A stretch of 64,000 nucleotides of DNA from NCBI GenBank assembly GCA_015680685.1, contig MNCI01014175.1, positions 136,813 through 200,812 on the forward strand, read 5' to 3'. A program made the position numbers and the translations under genes. This DNA is from Gnetum montanum (lineage: Eukaryota; Streptophyta; Gnetopsida; Gnetales; Gnetaceae). This document shows, in pieces, positions 44,420 through 56,060 of the stretch. Each line of letters opens with the position of its first letter. Position 1 is the stretch's first letter. The notes below the pieces were generated by a model. That model was given only the letters and a program-made list of their open reading frames with translations, did not search any database and was not told the origin of the DNA.

Positions 44420-45485
44420 AAGGTAAGTAAGGATATTGCGATACCATATTATTTCTATTGGCATTTATTCATTTACTACTCCTATAAAGAGGAGTTCCTC
44501 TAGAAATTGATCAAAGAGTGATATCTCCTCCTCTTTATTATCTCATCTTAATCAATAGAGATGGCGAGTGCCACATTCATAGTCCCTTTCCAATCTCCAT
44601 TGTGAGATTGAATTACTATAAGATCATGAGCCATCGTATAATATGGGGACTCACCATTGGTATGTTCATTACAAAGTGGATGGCACTATGATCTATGTGC
44701 ACAAATAGTTTATAGCCAAGAACTTAGTTTCTAAACTTTTCAAAAGCATACACCACTACCATTAGTCCTTTCTCAATTGTGGTGTAATTCAATTGTGCAT
44801 CCATAATGCTTCAGCTCATGCAATGAATGTAATATGGATGTTTTTTTATCAAAAATAGAATAAGCATGGCTCCCAAGGCATAATTATATGCATCTATCAT
44901 TATGTGAAATGGTCTAGACCAGTTTGGTGCTTGTAGAATTGGAATTTTCATAAGTCTATCTTTTAGTTGTTGGAATGCATATTCACACTCGGTCCAAATG
45001 AATGGAGCATCTTTCTTCATAAGATTGACCAATAGCTTTGCAATCTTAGAGATATTCTTTATGAACCACTAGTAGTAACCAGTGTGTCCAAGGAATAATC
45101 ACACACGTTTGACTATCTCTAGTTGATGTGTGATTCCTTAGATGACCCTTATCCTTTTAGGGTATACCTCAATCCTAGCCTTAGTAATTATGTGTCCCAA
45201 TACTATGTCTTCCTAGACCATTAAATATCTTTTTTTCCAATTAATCCAAAGACTTGTTTCAACACATTTTTTTTAGTACTTGCTCAAGGTGGTCTAGGTC
45301 ATGCTCAAATGTAGCTCCATAGGTAGATAAGAAATCCATAAACACCTCTATCCCACTACCAATCTACTATTGAAAAATACTAAGGACTAAGCATTGGAAT
45401 GTTGGAGGAGCATTGCACATATCAAATGGCATCTTACAATATGTAAAAGTCCTTCAAGGACTCATGAATGTTATCTTGGATAGAT
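44420..45485 (-). pseudogene. RT (C-terminal half) and RNase H of element H
   Basis: On the minus strand, RT: TFTYCKMPFDMCNAPPTFQC and EVFMDFLSTYGATFEHDLDHL (45470-45290), where the YxDD box has lost its second Asp (MDF). Then KKDAPFIWTECEYAFQQLKD and ILQAPNWSRPFHIMIDAYN (45032-44811, open). RNase H continues to ~44420. Upstream RT sequence is absent because the plus-strand B2 begins at ~45490. Confidence 0.85.
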
Positions 45486-46812
45486 CTTCTAGGACTAGAT
45501 TGTGCTACTCCCATCTCATAGAACATTGAGGATATCTTTGTGGCCATTTCTCATACTGCTCCTTCCAAGGAGTGGTATGATGATATTAGGTTTTACCTTA
45601 TTCATGGTGAATTGTCACAAGGCTTTACTACTACTTAGAAGAACACCATACACAAGTGATCAAAGTAGTATGTCATCGTAGGTGATAACACATTATGTTG
45701 ATGATCGTATGATGGCATACTTCTAAAGTGCTTAGGTAAAATCAAAGCTAGAATAGTCCTAGAAGAGGTTCAAGAGGGTTTTATGGAGGACATATAGGAC
45801 CTAAAGCCATGTCTACTAAGATTAGATATTTAGACTACTATTGTTCCTATATGAAAAATGGCTACCTGTAAAGGGTTAAGTGATGTGACACATGCCAACA
45901 ATATAGTAACCTAATACATGTATCACCAATTGAGTTACATACAACCCACATAACATGGTCATTTCAATGATAGGGTTGGATATCATTGGACCTATAACAC
46001 CTAATTCTTCCATAGGAAATATCTTTATCATCACCACAACTGAATACTTTACCAAGTGGTTTGAAGCTATTCTCCTAAGGAAGACCACATCTGAACAAGT
46101 TTGCAAATTTATCCTAGATAATTTTGTAGCTCACTTTGGCATATCCATGACCATATTTATAGATAATGAACCTCAATTTAGTAGCCAAGAGACCAAGGAT
46201 TTCCATGATAACCTAGGCATTAAGCATTCTTTCTCATCACATTACTACCCTCAAGCCAATGGACAAGCAGAAGCAAGCAATAAGGTCATCATCAACTTGC
46301 TCAAGAGGATGCTCAACAAAAGCAAGTAGAAGTAGCATAAGTGACTTGTCCATTCACTATGGGCATACAAAACAACCTATCACATGGAAACTATCATGAC
46401 TCCTTATAGCCTTGTTTATGGTTATAAAACTATTTTTCCTCTTGAATTGTAGGTGTCATTACTCCAAGTAGCCTTGATTGACTTCATCAATGACAAGAAA
46501 AATAACGAGTTGTAGATGGTAGCCATATATTCAATAGAGGAGTGGCATATGCAAGCACTTATTCACATCAATCATAATCAAGAGAGGTAGAAGCGACAAC
46601 ATCACAATGAATTGATCAGGTGTAAGATCAAGGAGGGGGACCTAGTCCTCAAGGCTATTCATGAGCATGTAGATAAATTCTCAGCTAACTGGGAAGGGTC
46701 CTTCCTTATCACTAGAGCCTACATGAATGGAGAATTTAGAACAGTTGACATGGATGAGAATGTGCTAGCCAATCCAATCAATCATTCCTATCTAATGCCA
46801 TGCTACATGTAG
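45486..46812 (+). pseudogene. Integrase of B2, D,D(35)E preserved
   Basis: The upstream part reads WYDDIRFYLIHGELSQGF-like and YVIVGDNTLC with stops. From 45955 a 124-codon open frame codes the catalytic core: MIGLDIIGPITPNSSIG (Asp 45979-45981), TIFIDNEPQFSS (Asp 46162-46164) and YYPQANGQAEASNKVI (Glu 46270-46272). Exactly 35 residues lie between the second Asp and the Glu, the canonical spacing. The C-terminal part, open from 46612, has FSANWEGSFLITRAY and ends at 46812. Stops between the two frames make it non-functional. Confidence 0.88.
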
Positions 46813-46990
46813 CCAACAATTGTCAACAAGTGAGCCTGCTTTCAATAGTCCACTAAGATCTTAAACTAGTAACATGGCCTACTATGGCCTTAAACTAATA
46901 CCATAGCTCATCATGCCCTTAAACTAGCAACCTTGGTAACCTAGATAGTCTGGTTCTCACATGCCCTATATGAACTATAGCATTATAATA

Positions 46991-48572
46991 TGTAGTGGTG
47001 TTTTATATCCTTTGTCGATGCCTCTTAGGTCAATCCTTCAAGAACAAACAAAGAGAGGCCATTGAAACACCACAAAAATTTCAATGTTGTAGCCAATCTT
47101 CATCATGTATCTTTCACCCCATGAAACCCAAGGAAAACTTTCATTGTAAATGTGAATATTCTAATCCACAATGGACAATTTCACATAGTTTACACTTTTG
47201 GGGTTGAAAAATGCCTCATAAGTGATCAAAGCCTTATTTTCCATGTGGAAAACGCCATCTAGTATCTATATTTGGGCTTCGAAGGGTCAAAAATGCCTTT
47301 TGGAATACCAAAAGAGGGAATTTGATGGGTTTTATGAGAAGCATGCATTTTTCTATGTTGGAAGTAGATGCATGGGAGTAAATATCATCTACACTAAATG
47401 TGGAAAGATGGAAGTTTTGGAAACTTTTCCCCTTTAGTGTGGAGACAACATGCATGGCATGGAAACCTTCCCCAACTTGGCATGGAGATTTTTCCCCCAG
47501 CATGGAGTCTTCATCCCTAGCATGGAAAATTACAACCCCCAACGTGGATGCCACAAAAGACAAAATTCATCACTTCATGCAGTTCAACATTAACCAGCCA
47601 CTTCAGGAAGCATGGTGGAGAGCTGAGCATAGAAGATTCATCTCCAGCATGAAAGTTATGCCCTAGTTACTATTTATAGCAAAGAAAATGGCCATGGGCG
47701 AAGCACTTACTATGTATGGTAACCCCTCAAATTTGGGCACCCAGCTCACTTGAATTTGGCAGCCATTTTTCAATCATTTTTGCAACCAAATCATGGTCAT
47801 TCTGTAGTCCCATTCATGGCCCAAAGATCCTATGAAAGCCAACATCAAACCCTATTTATAGATTCTAGAATTTTTGGAGGAGTGAGTAATTTTTTTTTCA
47901 TTAAGCATACAAGAAATCTTCTAAGTACTAATTCCAAGCTTGGAGCACTTTCAAGCACTCAAGAGCTCTTGGAAGTTCCCATACTAGCACTCTCTTGAAC
48001 CCTAATGTGGAAGCATTGTAGCCTTGAGATTTCTAAATTTTGGCCATCAATTCTACATTTCTAGGATTTCCAAACCCCAGCGTGGAGCAATCTAGCATCT
48101 AATTTTTCCACCTTTCTCACCCCCAGCATTAATCCAATTGGTAGATATGAGGTTGCAGTAGTTGAGGAAGGTTTGATAGCATCAATAGTGGCTTAGTACC
48201 TAGATCATGGAGTAGATACCATCAACTTCAATAGCCTTTGAACTCCTACACTAGTGAACCCACTTTTGCTACCCACTTAGGCATCATTTGTACACATTTC
48301 TTGAACTTATTCTATATTTTATTTCTTAACAAAGTTTTAAGTTTTTAATTTTGTATACAAAATGTATTTGTCTATCATTTGTGCATGATTTCATATCTAC
48401 TATCAATTTTGCATTCTATTTCCTTTTATTTTTACATTTCACATTTCATAAGTCCCTGGTTGATCTATCAAACTAGCCAGGGTACCTCAAATCTCATTTT
48501 TCTCATAGAGTCCTTGGAGATTTGGGGTTGGGGAACTACTGCACCAAGGATCCTTCATTTTCCTAGCAACCA
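46991..48572 (+). repeat. 3' LTR of B2 (~1.58 kb)
   Basis: Starts TGTAGTGGTG, ends CTAGCAACCA. Aligns with B1 (1189-3189) and in reverse with C (7529-8975) and D (18114-19315). The intervening 46813-46990 matches 289-430. Confidence 0.82.
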
Positions 48573-48770
48573 ATATTTTTAGTTGCAACAAAGGTGAAGT
48601 CTATTACATACCCATTAGGATGATTCTAGACCACTCTACATTGTTGAGGCACTGGCAGTTTTGACCCTTTGTGTCTTTATTGATTGGATGTGTACTTGGA
48701 CAATAGTGGAGATTTAGCCCTATGAGAACAAGACATCTTAGTTGAAAAGAAGAATAGTGTGCTTTTACTA
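48573..48770 (-). pseudogene. gag N-terminus of element H, cut by B2
   Basis: The minus strand reads MSCSHRAKSPLLSKYTS, then VPQQCRVV and HPNGYVIDFTFV, parallel to PCPQQSKVTYTH and PDEYVPDFTFV in A1. It breaks off at the B2 LTR edge. A T-rich leader (48771-48865) follows toward the PBS. Confidence 0.72.
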
Positions 48771-48865
48771 TTATTATTATTTTTAATGATTGCAACTTTA
48801 AGATTTAATACAACATGATCGAACAATTTTACTAACTCCTAGATAGTGCACATAGCTAACTTAAG

Positions 48866-48883
48866 TCCCTAGCAATAGTGCCA
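48866..48883 (-). promoter_or_regulatory. Decayed tRNA-Asp primer-binding site of H
   Basis: The minus strand reads TGGCACTATTGCTAGGGA, five transitions away from the intact A1 site. All three CpGs are gone. One base separates it from the LTR, as in A1 and A2. Confidence 0.82.
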
Positions 48884-48884
48884 A

Positions 48885-49707
48885 TGATGATTAATGAGTA
48901 GTCCCTATGCCCAACCATACGAATCACTAGCATTCACTAAGTGATCTAGTCAAATTCTATAGAATTTAACTCTCTGAGTACAATAGTTCTAAGAAGTAAA
49001 TCTAAAATACATGATGATTATCTTCTTAGTTTCATTTGTGAAGTGCAAGTTTATGATTAAGTATAATTGAAGCATATTATTTTATCATTTTATATTTATT
49101 ATTTAAATTGCCTAAGTGCAAAAATAATGTGATTAAATGTTTAATTAATCTAATAACTAACTAATATCTTAACTAATCCTAACATAAGCAAATGTTCCAA
49201 TTTACTATACACATCCTAAACCATGTTACAACGTTTTTGGGTTACCAAGCGTTAAGCGCTACTAGGATTATCAAATGTTAATGTATGCTCAAAATTTTTG
49301 TACTTATGTGTACTAATTAATTGATGCATTAAAGTAAATTGCTCAAATAATAAATGCATTAAGTAAACATTAAGCTATTTCCAAATGCCACAAGGTTTGT
49401 AAAGAAAGCTTGTCTTTATCACTAGTCACACCAAGGTGCTCAGGTACATCAATGTTTGAATAAAGATCCATACACTTCTCACTCCTTCTACGGGCACTTA
49501 GAAAATATTATAATTGTCAAATGAACAAAATGAAAGAGCTTCACTAGGATACTAAATAATGAATGCCATAAATGTGGCTGGTTCTTGCATTTATATAGGT
49601 GATAGAAGACACTACTTCAATACATCCATGTCAACATGTCAAACCTTGCATCAATGTATACGCATTGATGGGATCCCATCAACATAGCCCATGAACGCAA
49701 CTCATCA
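48885..49707 (-). repeat. 5' LTR of element H (823 bp)
   Basis: Plus strand TGATGATTAATGAG... to CTCATCA. TATA box (minus, CTATATAAATG) at about 49588-49598. It shares phrases with the A1, A2 and H 3' LTRs ('ggttaccaagcgttaagcgctac', 'ccaaccatacgaat'). Confidence 0.82.
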
Positions 49708-50290
49708 CCCCTAAATAAATGATCAAGTAGAAGTAACCAATAGAGATATTATACATATTATTATGAGGATCATTTAAAGTTTAGAAATTCTTAAAGCATG
49801 AAACTAAATGATGATTTTCACACTTGTTACCCTATATGGAAACTTTCTATATGCTATTCTTCATACAAGTTGGCATATGGTAAGCTTCCTAAACTACCCT
49901 TTCAAATTTAACTTCATGCATTAAATAAGCTATGTGAGATTTTTCTTAAAATTATCTTAACACAAAAATAATTCTTAATAAATTTTAATATCCTAGATGA
50001 AAGGTGGATTGTAACACTAATGATGAATGAATTCCATAAAGTGTACATCAAGCAACATCATGATGCTAGAATTCAATGTATAGAGTTTAAACAAGGAGAT
50101 AAGATCCTATATTGGAACCTCACCCATGTGCTATAATACACTAAATTTTAAACATTTTGAAAAGGATCTTATATCATCCATGCCAAATTCAAGTCTAGAG
50201 TCATAAAAATATATCATTCTATTTTCCCACATAAATTCATTCTACTCAACATAAAATAAGTTAGATCATTGAGGAACTCCCAAGTAGCTA
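49708..50290 (+). pseudogene. Integrase C-terminal part of A5
   Basis: The first bases align with A2 at the YHPQANxQVEVTN motif (DQVEVTN-like at 49720-49745), so H inserted within the integrase active-site region. Further on, KVYIKQHHDARIQ (50045) and FKQGDKILYWN (50090) match A2 35900-35990. Frameshifts present. Confidence 0.75.
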
Positions 50291-52616
50291 AAAAATTATC
50301 CTTAACTCTACTATTACTAAAGCACATTTCATCTTTTGTATCTCTAACATGAACCTTACTTATGATGGAGATATCCATTCTAGTTGAAAATCCTATAATT
50401 ATATTTTTTACTTTTTCATATTATACATTTTTTGGAGTTTTTATTTTTTTACAATTTCTAAATTCTTGCTATTATATATTTCTTAATAATTTCTAGTTTT
50501 TCTATGTATTTCTATTTCCTTTGAGACATTTCTTTTCTATTTGTGTAGTAGCTTTAATAATTTTTATCAATAAGATTACTTATTATGTGCAACAGTCAAC
50601 TTTATGGTTGGAATTATGTTCTATGCTATTAAAATATTGAGGAAATAATTATGCATAGTGAGATCACATAATTCATCCATTCCTTCTCATTAATTAAAGA
50701 TCCTTATCATGAAAGTAATATGATTTTCATGACACTTGAAATTAAAATTTACCTATGATCATTAGCCTTGAAGAAAGGGGAAGGACCAAGAACATTGGAT
50801 AAGGATATGACATCAAGGATATTTACTGATTTCTTGGACTTCCACCTTACATTCTACTAGATTTATATTGAAATAATACCACTTATGGTTTTCAATTATC
50901 ATTGGAAACTATAATTTAAAAATAATTATTCCCTTGTTATGTCACTTGAAAGGAATGTAATCCATGCTTAGAGGTAGTTCTATGATATGGATAATAAGTT
51001 AAATAATTAACTGAAATCTAAGGAAATCAATCTTGGAGTACCACTGAAAAGACATATGATCCATGTTTGAAGGTAGGATACTTTTGGAAATCTCATGGTT
51101 CCTTAGACTAGTTTCATTATATGACTAAAAAAACATGTAACCCATGCCTGAAGGTAGTCCTTTGGTGGGATTAGCATTGGTTATGAGACTAGCAAGACAT
51201 AATACCCATGCTTGAAGATACTTTTCTAATTGATGACCAAAGTTCATACCATGCACATCAATGCTTATTTAATTATTATTTATAGATCTAATGTATGATT
51301 CTTAATATTTCTCTTGCTAAGTAGTTTTATTTTCAACATGGTGGTTAGTTGGTCTCATGGTGGTGGACATAGGATGATATAATGTGGGGTCACTACAAGA
51401 CGTATGGACTTTGTTTGAACTCTTAACAAATGACTATGTTGATCATTCTTAATCATACTTAACACTAAGGGGTTCATTGTAATCATGGTAAGATACCTCG
51501 TGTTCCACTTTTACAATCCCTTCTAACTACATATCACCTTAATACTATGTATGATTACGAATTTAATGGTTTTATTTAGTATAATATGGATTTTTAAAAA
51601 CATTAGTTGCATTTGTTGTTGGAACAAGGATGAGATTAACATTTAGTTTTCTAAGTGCTCATTGACACTTGGCGTAATGGTAATACATGGATATTTTACG
51701 TAGGAGCTTGTGGAGGAGCATTCACTTCTATGACTCTAGGGAATCTTGTCCAAGAGCCAAATTGACACATTTTAAGAATCATGACATTGCTACTATTTTA
51801 CCTTCATGAATTACTACATAACCATTTCTTTTTTTTTTCTTCAAATTTATGTTTAAATCCCTTATAAAAAAGAGATGTGCACATAATTCAATGACTTTAA
51901 GATATGTCAACTTCATCATTTTGATCCTATCCTAAGCATCCATAACTTCTTCCATGGCTTAAAACATTTCATTCAATCTTAGTTTCTCTTAAAAACTCCT
52001 ACATATTGCTTCAAAAATTAATAAAATTTATGAAAATTAGCTTTACCTAGGTACACTAACATTAATGTGGTTCCATTGATGCATTGACATTACAACATCC
52101 CATTCCCAGATGTCATAAAAGCACAATCATTTATTGCTTAATTCATCGCATTCATGAGTAGCATAATGGAAATATCATAAAATACTTTGACAAATTAATT
52201 ACTCATAAATAATTAATTGGTACATGAAATATGAAGGAAAAATAGAGAAAAAATTATTAATGAGAGAGAGAGTAATGTAATACCCTTTGTGTTATCTTTT
52301 CATGCTACTTAAGCCTTAGAGGCAATCTAGCACTACCACCACAGTTAGGCTATCTAGCCGAAGGGGTGATCAATCCCTTCTTATCCCACTTCACCTAGTG
52401 CTTGTCACTTACTTTTTCAAGCTCCACAACTCCATTCCAAAACAACCTCTAAATTTGACCTTAAATGGCATAGGTCAAACCCACTCTCGAGGGATACATG
52501 AATAATCATGACTCGTCATAACGAGGCACCCTTTCATTTGAAGGTTAATTACATTTTTATAATACATTTCCACCATTAACAATGGATGGGACATTATAAA
52601 CATAGTTTAAAAATGC
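50291..52616 (+). other. Spacer between pol and ORF2 of A5
   Basis: It begins with a decayed post-pol purine tract ('atgatggagatatccattctag', 50358-50380) and a T-rich part like A2 36250-36420. The rest is non-coding. Local repeats are listed separately. Confidence 0.6.
50940..51245. repeat. Four imperfect ~75-100 bp repeats in the A5 spacer
   Basis: Units centred on 'acat.taacccatgcttgaaggta.t.ctttt' occur at about 50950, 51050, 51130 and 51195. I see no clear equivalent in A2. Confidence 0.6.
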
Positions 52617-52623
52617 TATATAG
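52617..52623 (+). promoter_or_regulatory. Internal TATA box upstream of ORF2, A5
   Basis: TATATAG lies 428 nt before the ORF2 ATG at 53045, close to the 465 and 458 nt of A2 and H. The splice donor has decayed here. Confidence 0.4.
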
Positions 52624-53044
52624 ATGCATCAAAATTAGAAAATTGTTTGTCATTTTACTTCAAATTCACAATAATTTTTTTCCATTTTTCAAAGCCCAAA
52701 CCCTCTTGAAGCCATATTTTAAAATTTATAACTTGGATTAATTTTTTTAAAAATCTTGTAATCTCCTAGAGTCAAGCTCTACAACATAAGAGTAGATAAA
52801 CCATAATTTGAAAAAATTTCTAAGATCCCAATTCTTAAATCTTTAAGGTAACTAATGCTTAAAATAAATAAAATGACATAGCTATATTAGAGTCTTAGAA
52901 GCATTAGAACATTACTATCCAAAGGCTTGGATGTTAAAATTTTCAAAAATTAAGCTAACACCAAGAATAATTAAGAATAAAATAATTATAAAATATTTTA
53001 AAATCTAATAATTAATGATTAATGTGATTTTATACGAGACCAAA

Positions 53045-53756
53045 ATGCATTCCAAAGATATGAGATCCATCACATCCAAGGGAAAAAAGACAAAGAAATC
53101 CATGAGAATGCAAATGTTGGTAAGAAGAAGACCATCAGGTAACCCATGTTATAGGAACTATAAGGAAGAAGTTAGAGGTGGAATTTGTCAAATAGATTCC
53201 CATTAGAAAAACTAGTAAATCTACAAAGGATGAGGCATCCTAACCATGACCAAATATATATGTGACCCTCATGAAGACATGCCTAGAAAAAATTAGAACA
53301 ATGAAGATCCAGAGTACAATCCCTTAAAAGTCTAGCTTTGAACCCTTCTTTAATCTTGCATCTAAAGAAGCTTGAGAGTAATTTCAAGCCTTTATCCTTG
53401 GCCTATCATCTTGATTAGTGAAGATGATACTATTTTGAAATGTATCTCTTAGGGAATAACTACCATAAGGATGTGATTGTCAAAATTAAGGACATTAACA
53501 TTTTCAATAATAGATACCTTAGGGATTTTCAATCTAGGGATATTAGTTGTTAAAATATATATCTAATAAAATGTATAAATAAAGAAGAAATAGATTTAGA
53601 GTGCTCATGATGTCAACAAAAATAAATATCATGCACTAATCCAAGCAAAAAGGGTTTATTTTAAGATTGTATTGTACCACATCAATTACATAGTACAGTC
53701 TAGCAAGGTTACATCCTTTTCTACAAGGACATGTGTAGATATTAGCAGGAATTTTT
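53045..53756 (+). pseudogene. ORF2 N-terminal part of A5, cut by F
   Basis: ATG at 53045 (ATGCATTCCAAA) aligns with ATGCCACCCAAA of A2. The last ~100 bases ('agtctagcaaggttac...ctac.aggacatg') align with A2 39085-39140. It then breaks at the F LTR. Stops present; the protein is basic. Confidence 0.62.
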
Positions 53757-54692
53757 TGATGTGGGAGAACCTCTTCTAGTTCTCTTTGCTTCTTCCCTAC
53801 ATTTATGTTTGCATTTTTTGAATAGGAAGAAGATGTCTTGGTTGATACTAGGGATTGATAGAAGATATCTTAGATACATATGAGACATCTTGCTAATTTT
53901 GTAGTCTTCTTGGGGAAGGCAAATTATAGGAGGAAAGATGTTTTACCCAAGATGTCTCCTACCAAGATGAGACATCTTATCTCAAAAGGAGACATCTTGC
54001 CAAAATAGAAGATGTCTTCCTTGAAAGTTGGTTTTGAAAAGAGACTTCTTTTCAAGGCTAGAGATGACCTGTACATCTATGAAAACTTATAAAATTACCC
54101 ATTCCAATTTAGAAAATAGTCAAGGTAAGTTGGAAAAGGATGGAAATATCCAAAGAGAAGGTGAGAAAATCATGAAAACATATGAAGAATCTCAATTTTA
54201 GTTGAGGGAAGGTTTCTAGGCTTTTTATCTTCTTGTTATCAATAAATATTAATTTTTCATACCTGTAAGAGTTGTGAGAGAGAGTTTTGAGATGAGATTT
54301 CTCAATGAGAGCTATTGAGTTGATGAGAGCTTTGGCAACGTATGAAAGAATACATTAACTGAGTGCATAGATGTTGCAACTCCAAGGTTAATTTTGTAGA
54401 CCTATGTATTCTATTCTTACCTGTGAATTCTCATTTCCAATTATGGAGGAATCTCTCTATTGATTGTGTCTTGCATTAAGAATAGCCATTTGTATAGTTA
54501 TAGATCCTCATGCTTTGTAATATCACTTGAGCATAAAAAGTTTTAGATGTTGTGGGTTTTCGTTGTAATCTTCTAATTGAATAATTAAAGATAGCCAATT
54601 TTCATGTTTTCTAGTAAATTAATTATCATTTCATAGTATCTACATTTATTATTTGAAGCTAATTAAATTATTGAAGTGAAGTTTCTCTAGTA
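53757..54692 (+). repeat. 5' LTR of F
   Basis: Starts TGATGTGGGAGAACC. The first ~370 bases pair with 59482-59880. It contains an array of AAGATGTCTT/GAGACATCTT words (53840-54055). The right edge is set a few bases before the PBS. Confidence 0.85.
53840..54055. promoter_or_regulatory. AAGATGTCTT palindrome array in F LTR
   Basis: About eight copies of AGATGTCT or its complement AGACATCT lie in ~200 bp of the U3 region. The 3' LTR (59560-59800) and the E LTR (9430-9570) carry the same words. Likely an upstream promoter element; the role is inferred. Confidence 0.5.
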
Positions 54693-54696
54693 TTAT

Positions 54697-54708
54697 TAGT
54701 ATTGGAGC
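54697..54708 (+). promoter_or_regulatory. Primer-binding site of F (initiator Met type, decayed)
   Basis: TAGTATTGGAGC matches the initiator-tRNA-Met site TGGTATCAGAGC at nine of twelve bases, all three differences being transitions, and lies right after the LTR. Confidence 0.6.
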
Positions 54709-54772
54709 TCTTTGTGTTGAGTTTTGTGTTGATTATTACTTGGAAATTCATTGATAATTTTGTCAATTTCAA

Positions 54773-56060
54773 ATGGCATCCAAGAAGAAACAAGTATAAG
54801 TACTAAATAGAGAAATGGAGAGAATGAATTCTACCTTCTAGATGATGGTGTCTTAGTTAGATGAAATTAGTAAAAATGTAGATAAATTTCTTGTCCTATC
54901 CATATCCAAACACATGGAGATGAAAAGCATTCATATTGAAATGAAGAACTTTCACAACTAGAAGGAGATGGAGTATATGAAGAGGAAGGATAATCTAGCT
55001 ATGGGAGCATAGGAACCCATTAGCTAAGGATTCCAATGGGAGAGATCCTATTCATCGTATGAGAATTTCAAGGACTGCAAATATGGTAAATACTTCTTCT
55101 CAAGGAAAGCTTTATGAGGAAGATTAGGCAAGGCTTGTTAGAGCATTAAGAAATTGTATAAGACTTATATACATGGAGTTGAAGACTTTTAATGGTGTAG
55201 ATGGCACTAATGCTTTTGTGATTTAGATGAAGATACTTAAAAAGTATTTTTAGTTGAAAGAGACACCAAATAACTTAAAGGTATCTATTTTTGAATCCAT
55301 ATTAGAATGTATGACTTATACTTGGTGGAAAAAGAAGTTTCAAGGTTATGAAAGATGAAATGTTCAACCCATTAGAGATTGGAATATGATGAAATATATG
55401 TTGAAAAGAAAATTTGAACAATCTCTTTAGAGGCAAGAAACCATTATGAAGTTGAAATTTCTAAGGCAAGTTAAAAGGGATTTCAATGAATTCTACATCA
55501 AATTTTTTAATCCATTCAATCAAGCTAAGGTAAACTAGGAGGAACATGAAAAGGCTTTAATATTTTTAGAAGGCCTCAAAATGATGTACCAATAGTTGTC
55601 TTTTTATGAGCCACAAAATCTTGATGAGACTTATGATTTGGTACTCAAGGCTAAGAAGAAGTTAGGTGGATTCAAAAACAAGAGCAAAAAAACTTCCAAT
55701 GAGAAGGAGAAGGGATCCAAATTTGGAAAAGGACCCAAGTACAAAACTAAAAATAAGGATAAAAACCAATACAATAATATTAAAAGAGGAGATAAGAAGG
55801 ATAAATCCAAGAAGGACCAAGGAAAGGGAGGTAAGGATTAAGGTAGTAGCTCATCAAACATATAGTGCTTCAAGTGTGTAGAAAGGGAAAATAAGAAATA
55901 AGAATGCCACCCATTTCATAAGGTAGCCAAGGACAAAGATGTGCAAACCATGGATATGAATGAGACATCAAGCCAAAGTCTTCAGAGAGGTAATCCTAAT
56001 GGTTCAAAAATTGAGGATGTTTTTGAATTAAATTCTTGTACATTTATGAGGAATTTGAAT
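54773..56060 (+). pseudogene. gag with zinc knuckle, element F
   Basis: Starts MASKKKQV then a stop. Core islands: TPNNLKVSIFESILECMTYTWW (kept short here: 55265-55330), VKRDFNEFYIKFFNPFNQ (55470-55525) and an open frame from 55596 (MSFYEPQNLDETYDLVLKAK), ending in a Lys-rich tail. At 55865-55905 is a zinc knuckle CFKCVEREN..EC, with the His changed to Asn and stops inside. Nucleic-acid binding is its normal role. Several frameshifts. Confidence 0.78.

Larger units (their letters stand above)
45486..48572 (+). mobile_element. B2: 3' half of a B-family element inside H
   Basis: Plus-strand RNase H end, integrase and 3' LTR, with the 5' LTR, gag and RT missing. To its right H resumes at its gag N-terminus, to its left H is already in RT. 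The simplest account is insertion of B2 into H gag, followed by one deletion at ~45485 that removed B2's 5' half together with most of H gag, protease and early RT. Confidence 0.72.
14435..49707 (-). mobile_element. Element H: old family-A retrotransposon opened by nested insertions
   Basis: H is reconstructed from pieces on the minus strand that align in order with A2: 5' LTR 49707-48885, PBS, gag N-terminus 48770-48573, [B2 insertion plus deletion], RT-RNase H 45485-44420, integrase 44400-43050, spacer 42960-42381, [A2], spacer 29078-28672, [A1], spacer 21725-21611, [D], spacer and intron 18113-17030, ORF2 17029-15240, PPT 15050-15038, 3' LTR 15037-14435. The spacer pieces on both sides of A1, A2 and D join without overlap when compared with A2. 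Flanks (left CATGT, right CCCCT) do not match and belong to different elements, so one side has been rearranged. Confidence 0.72.
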
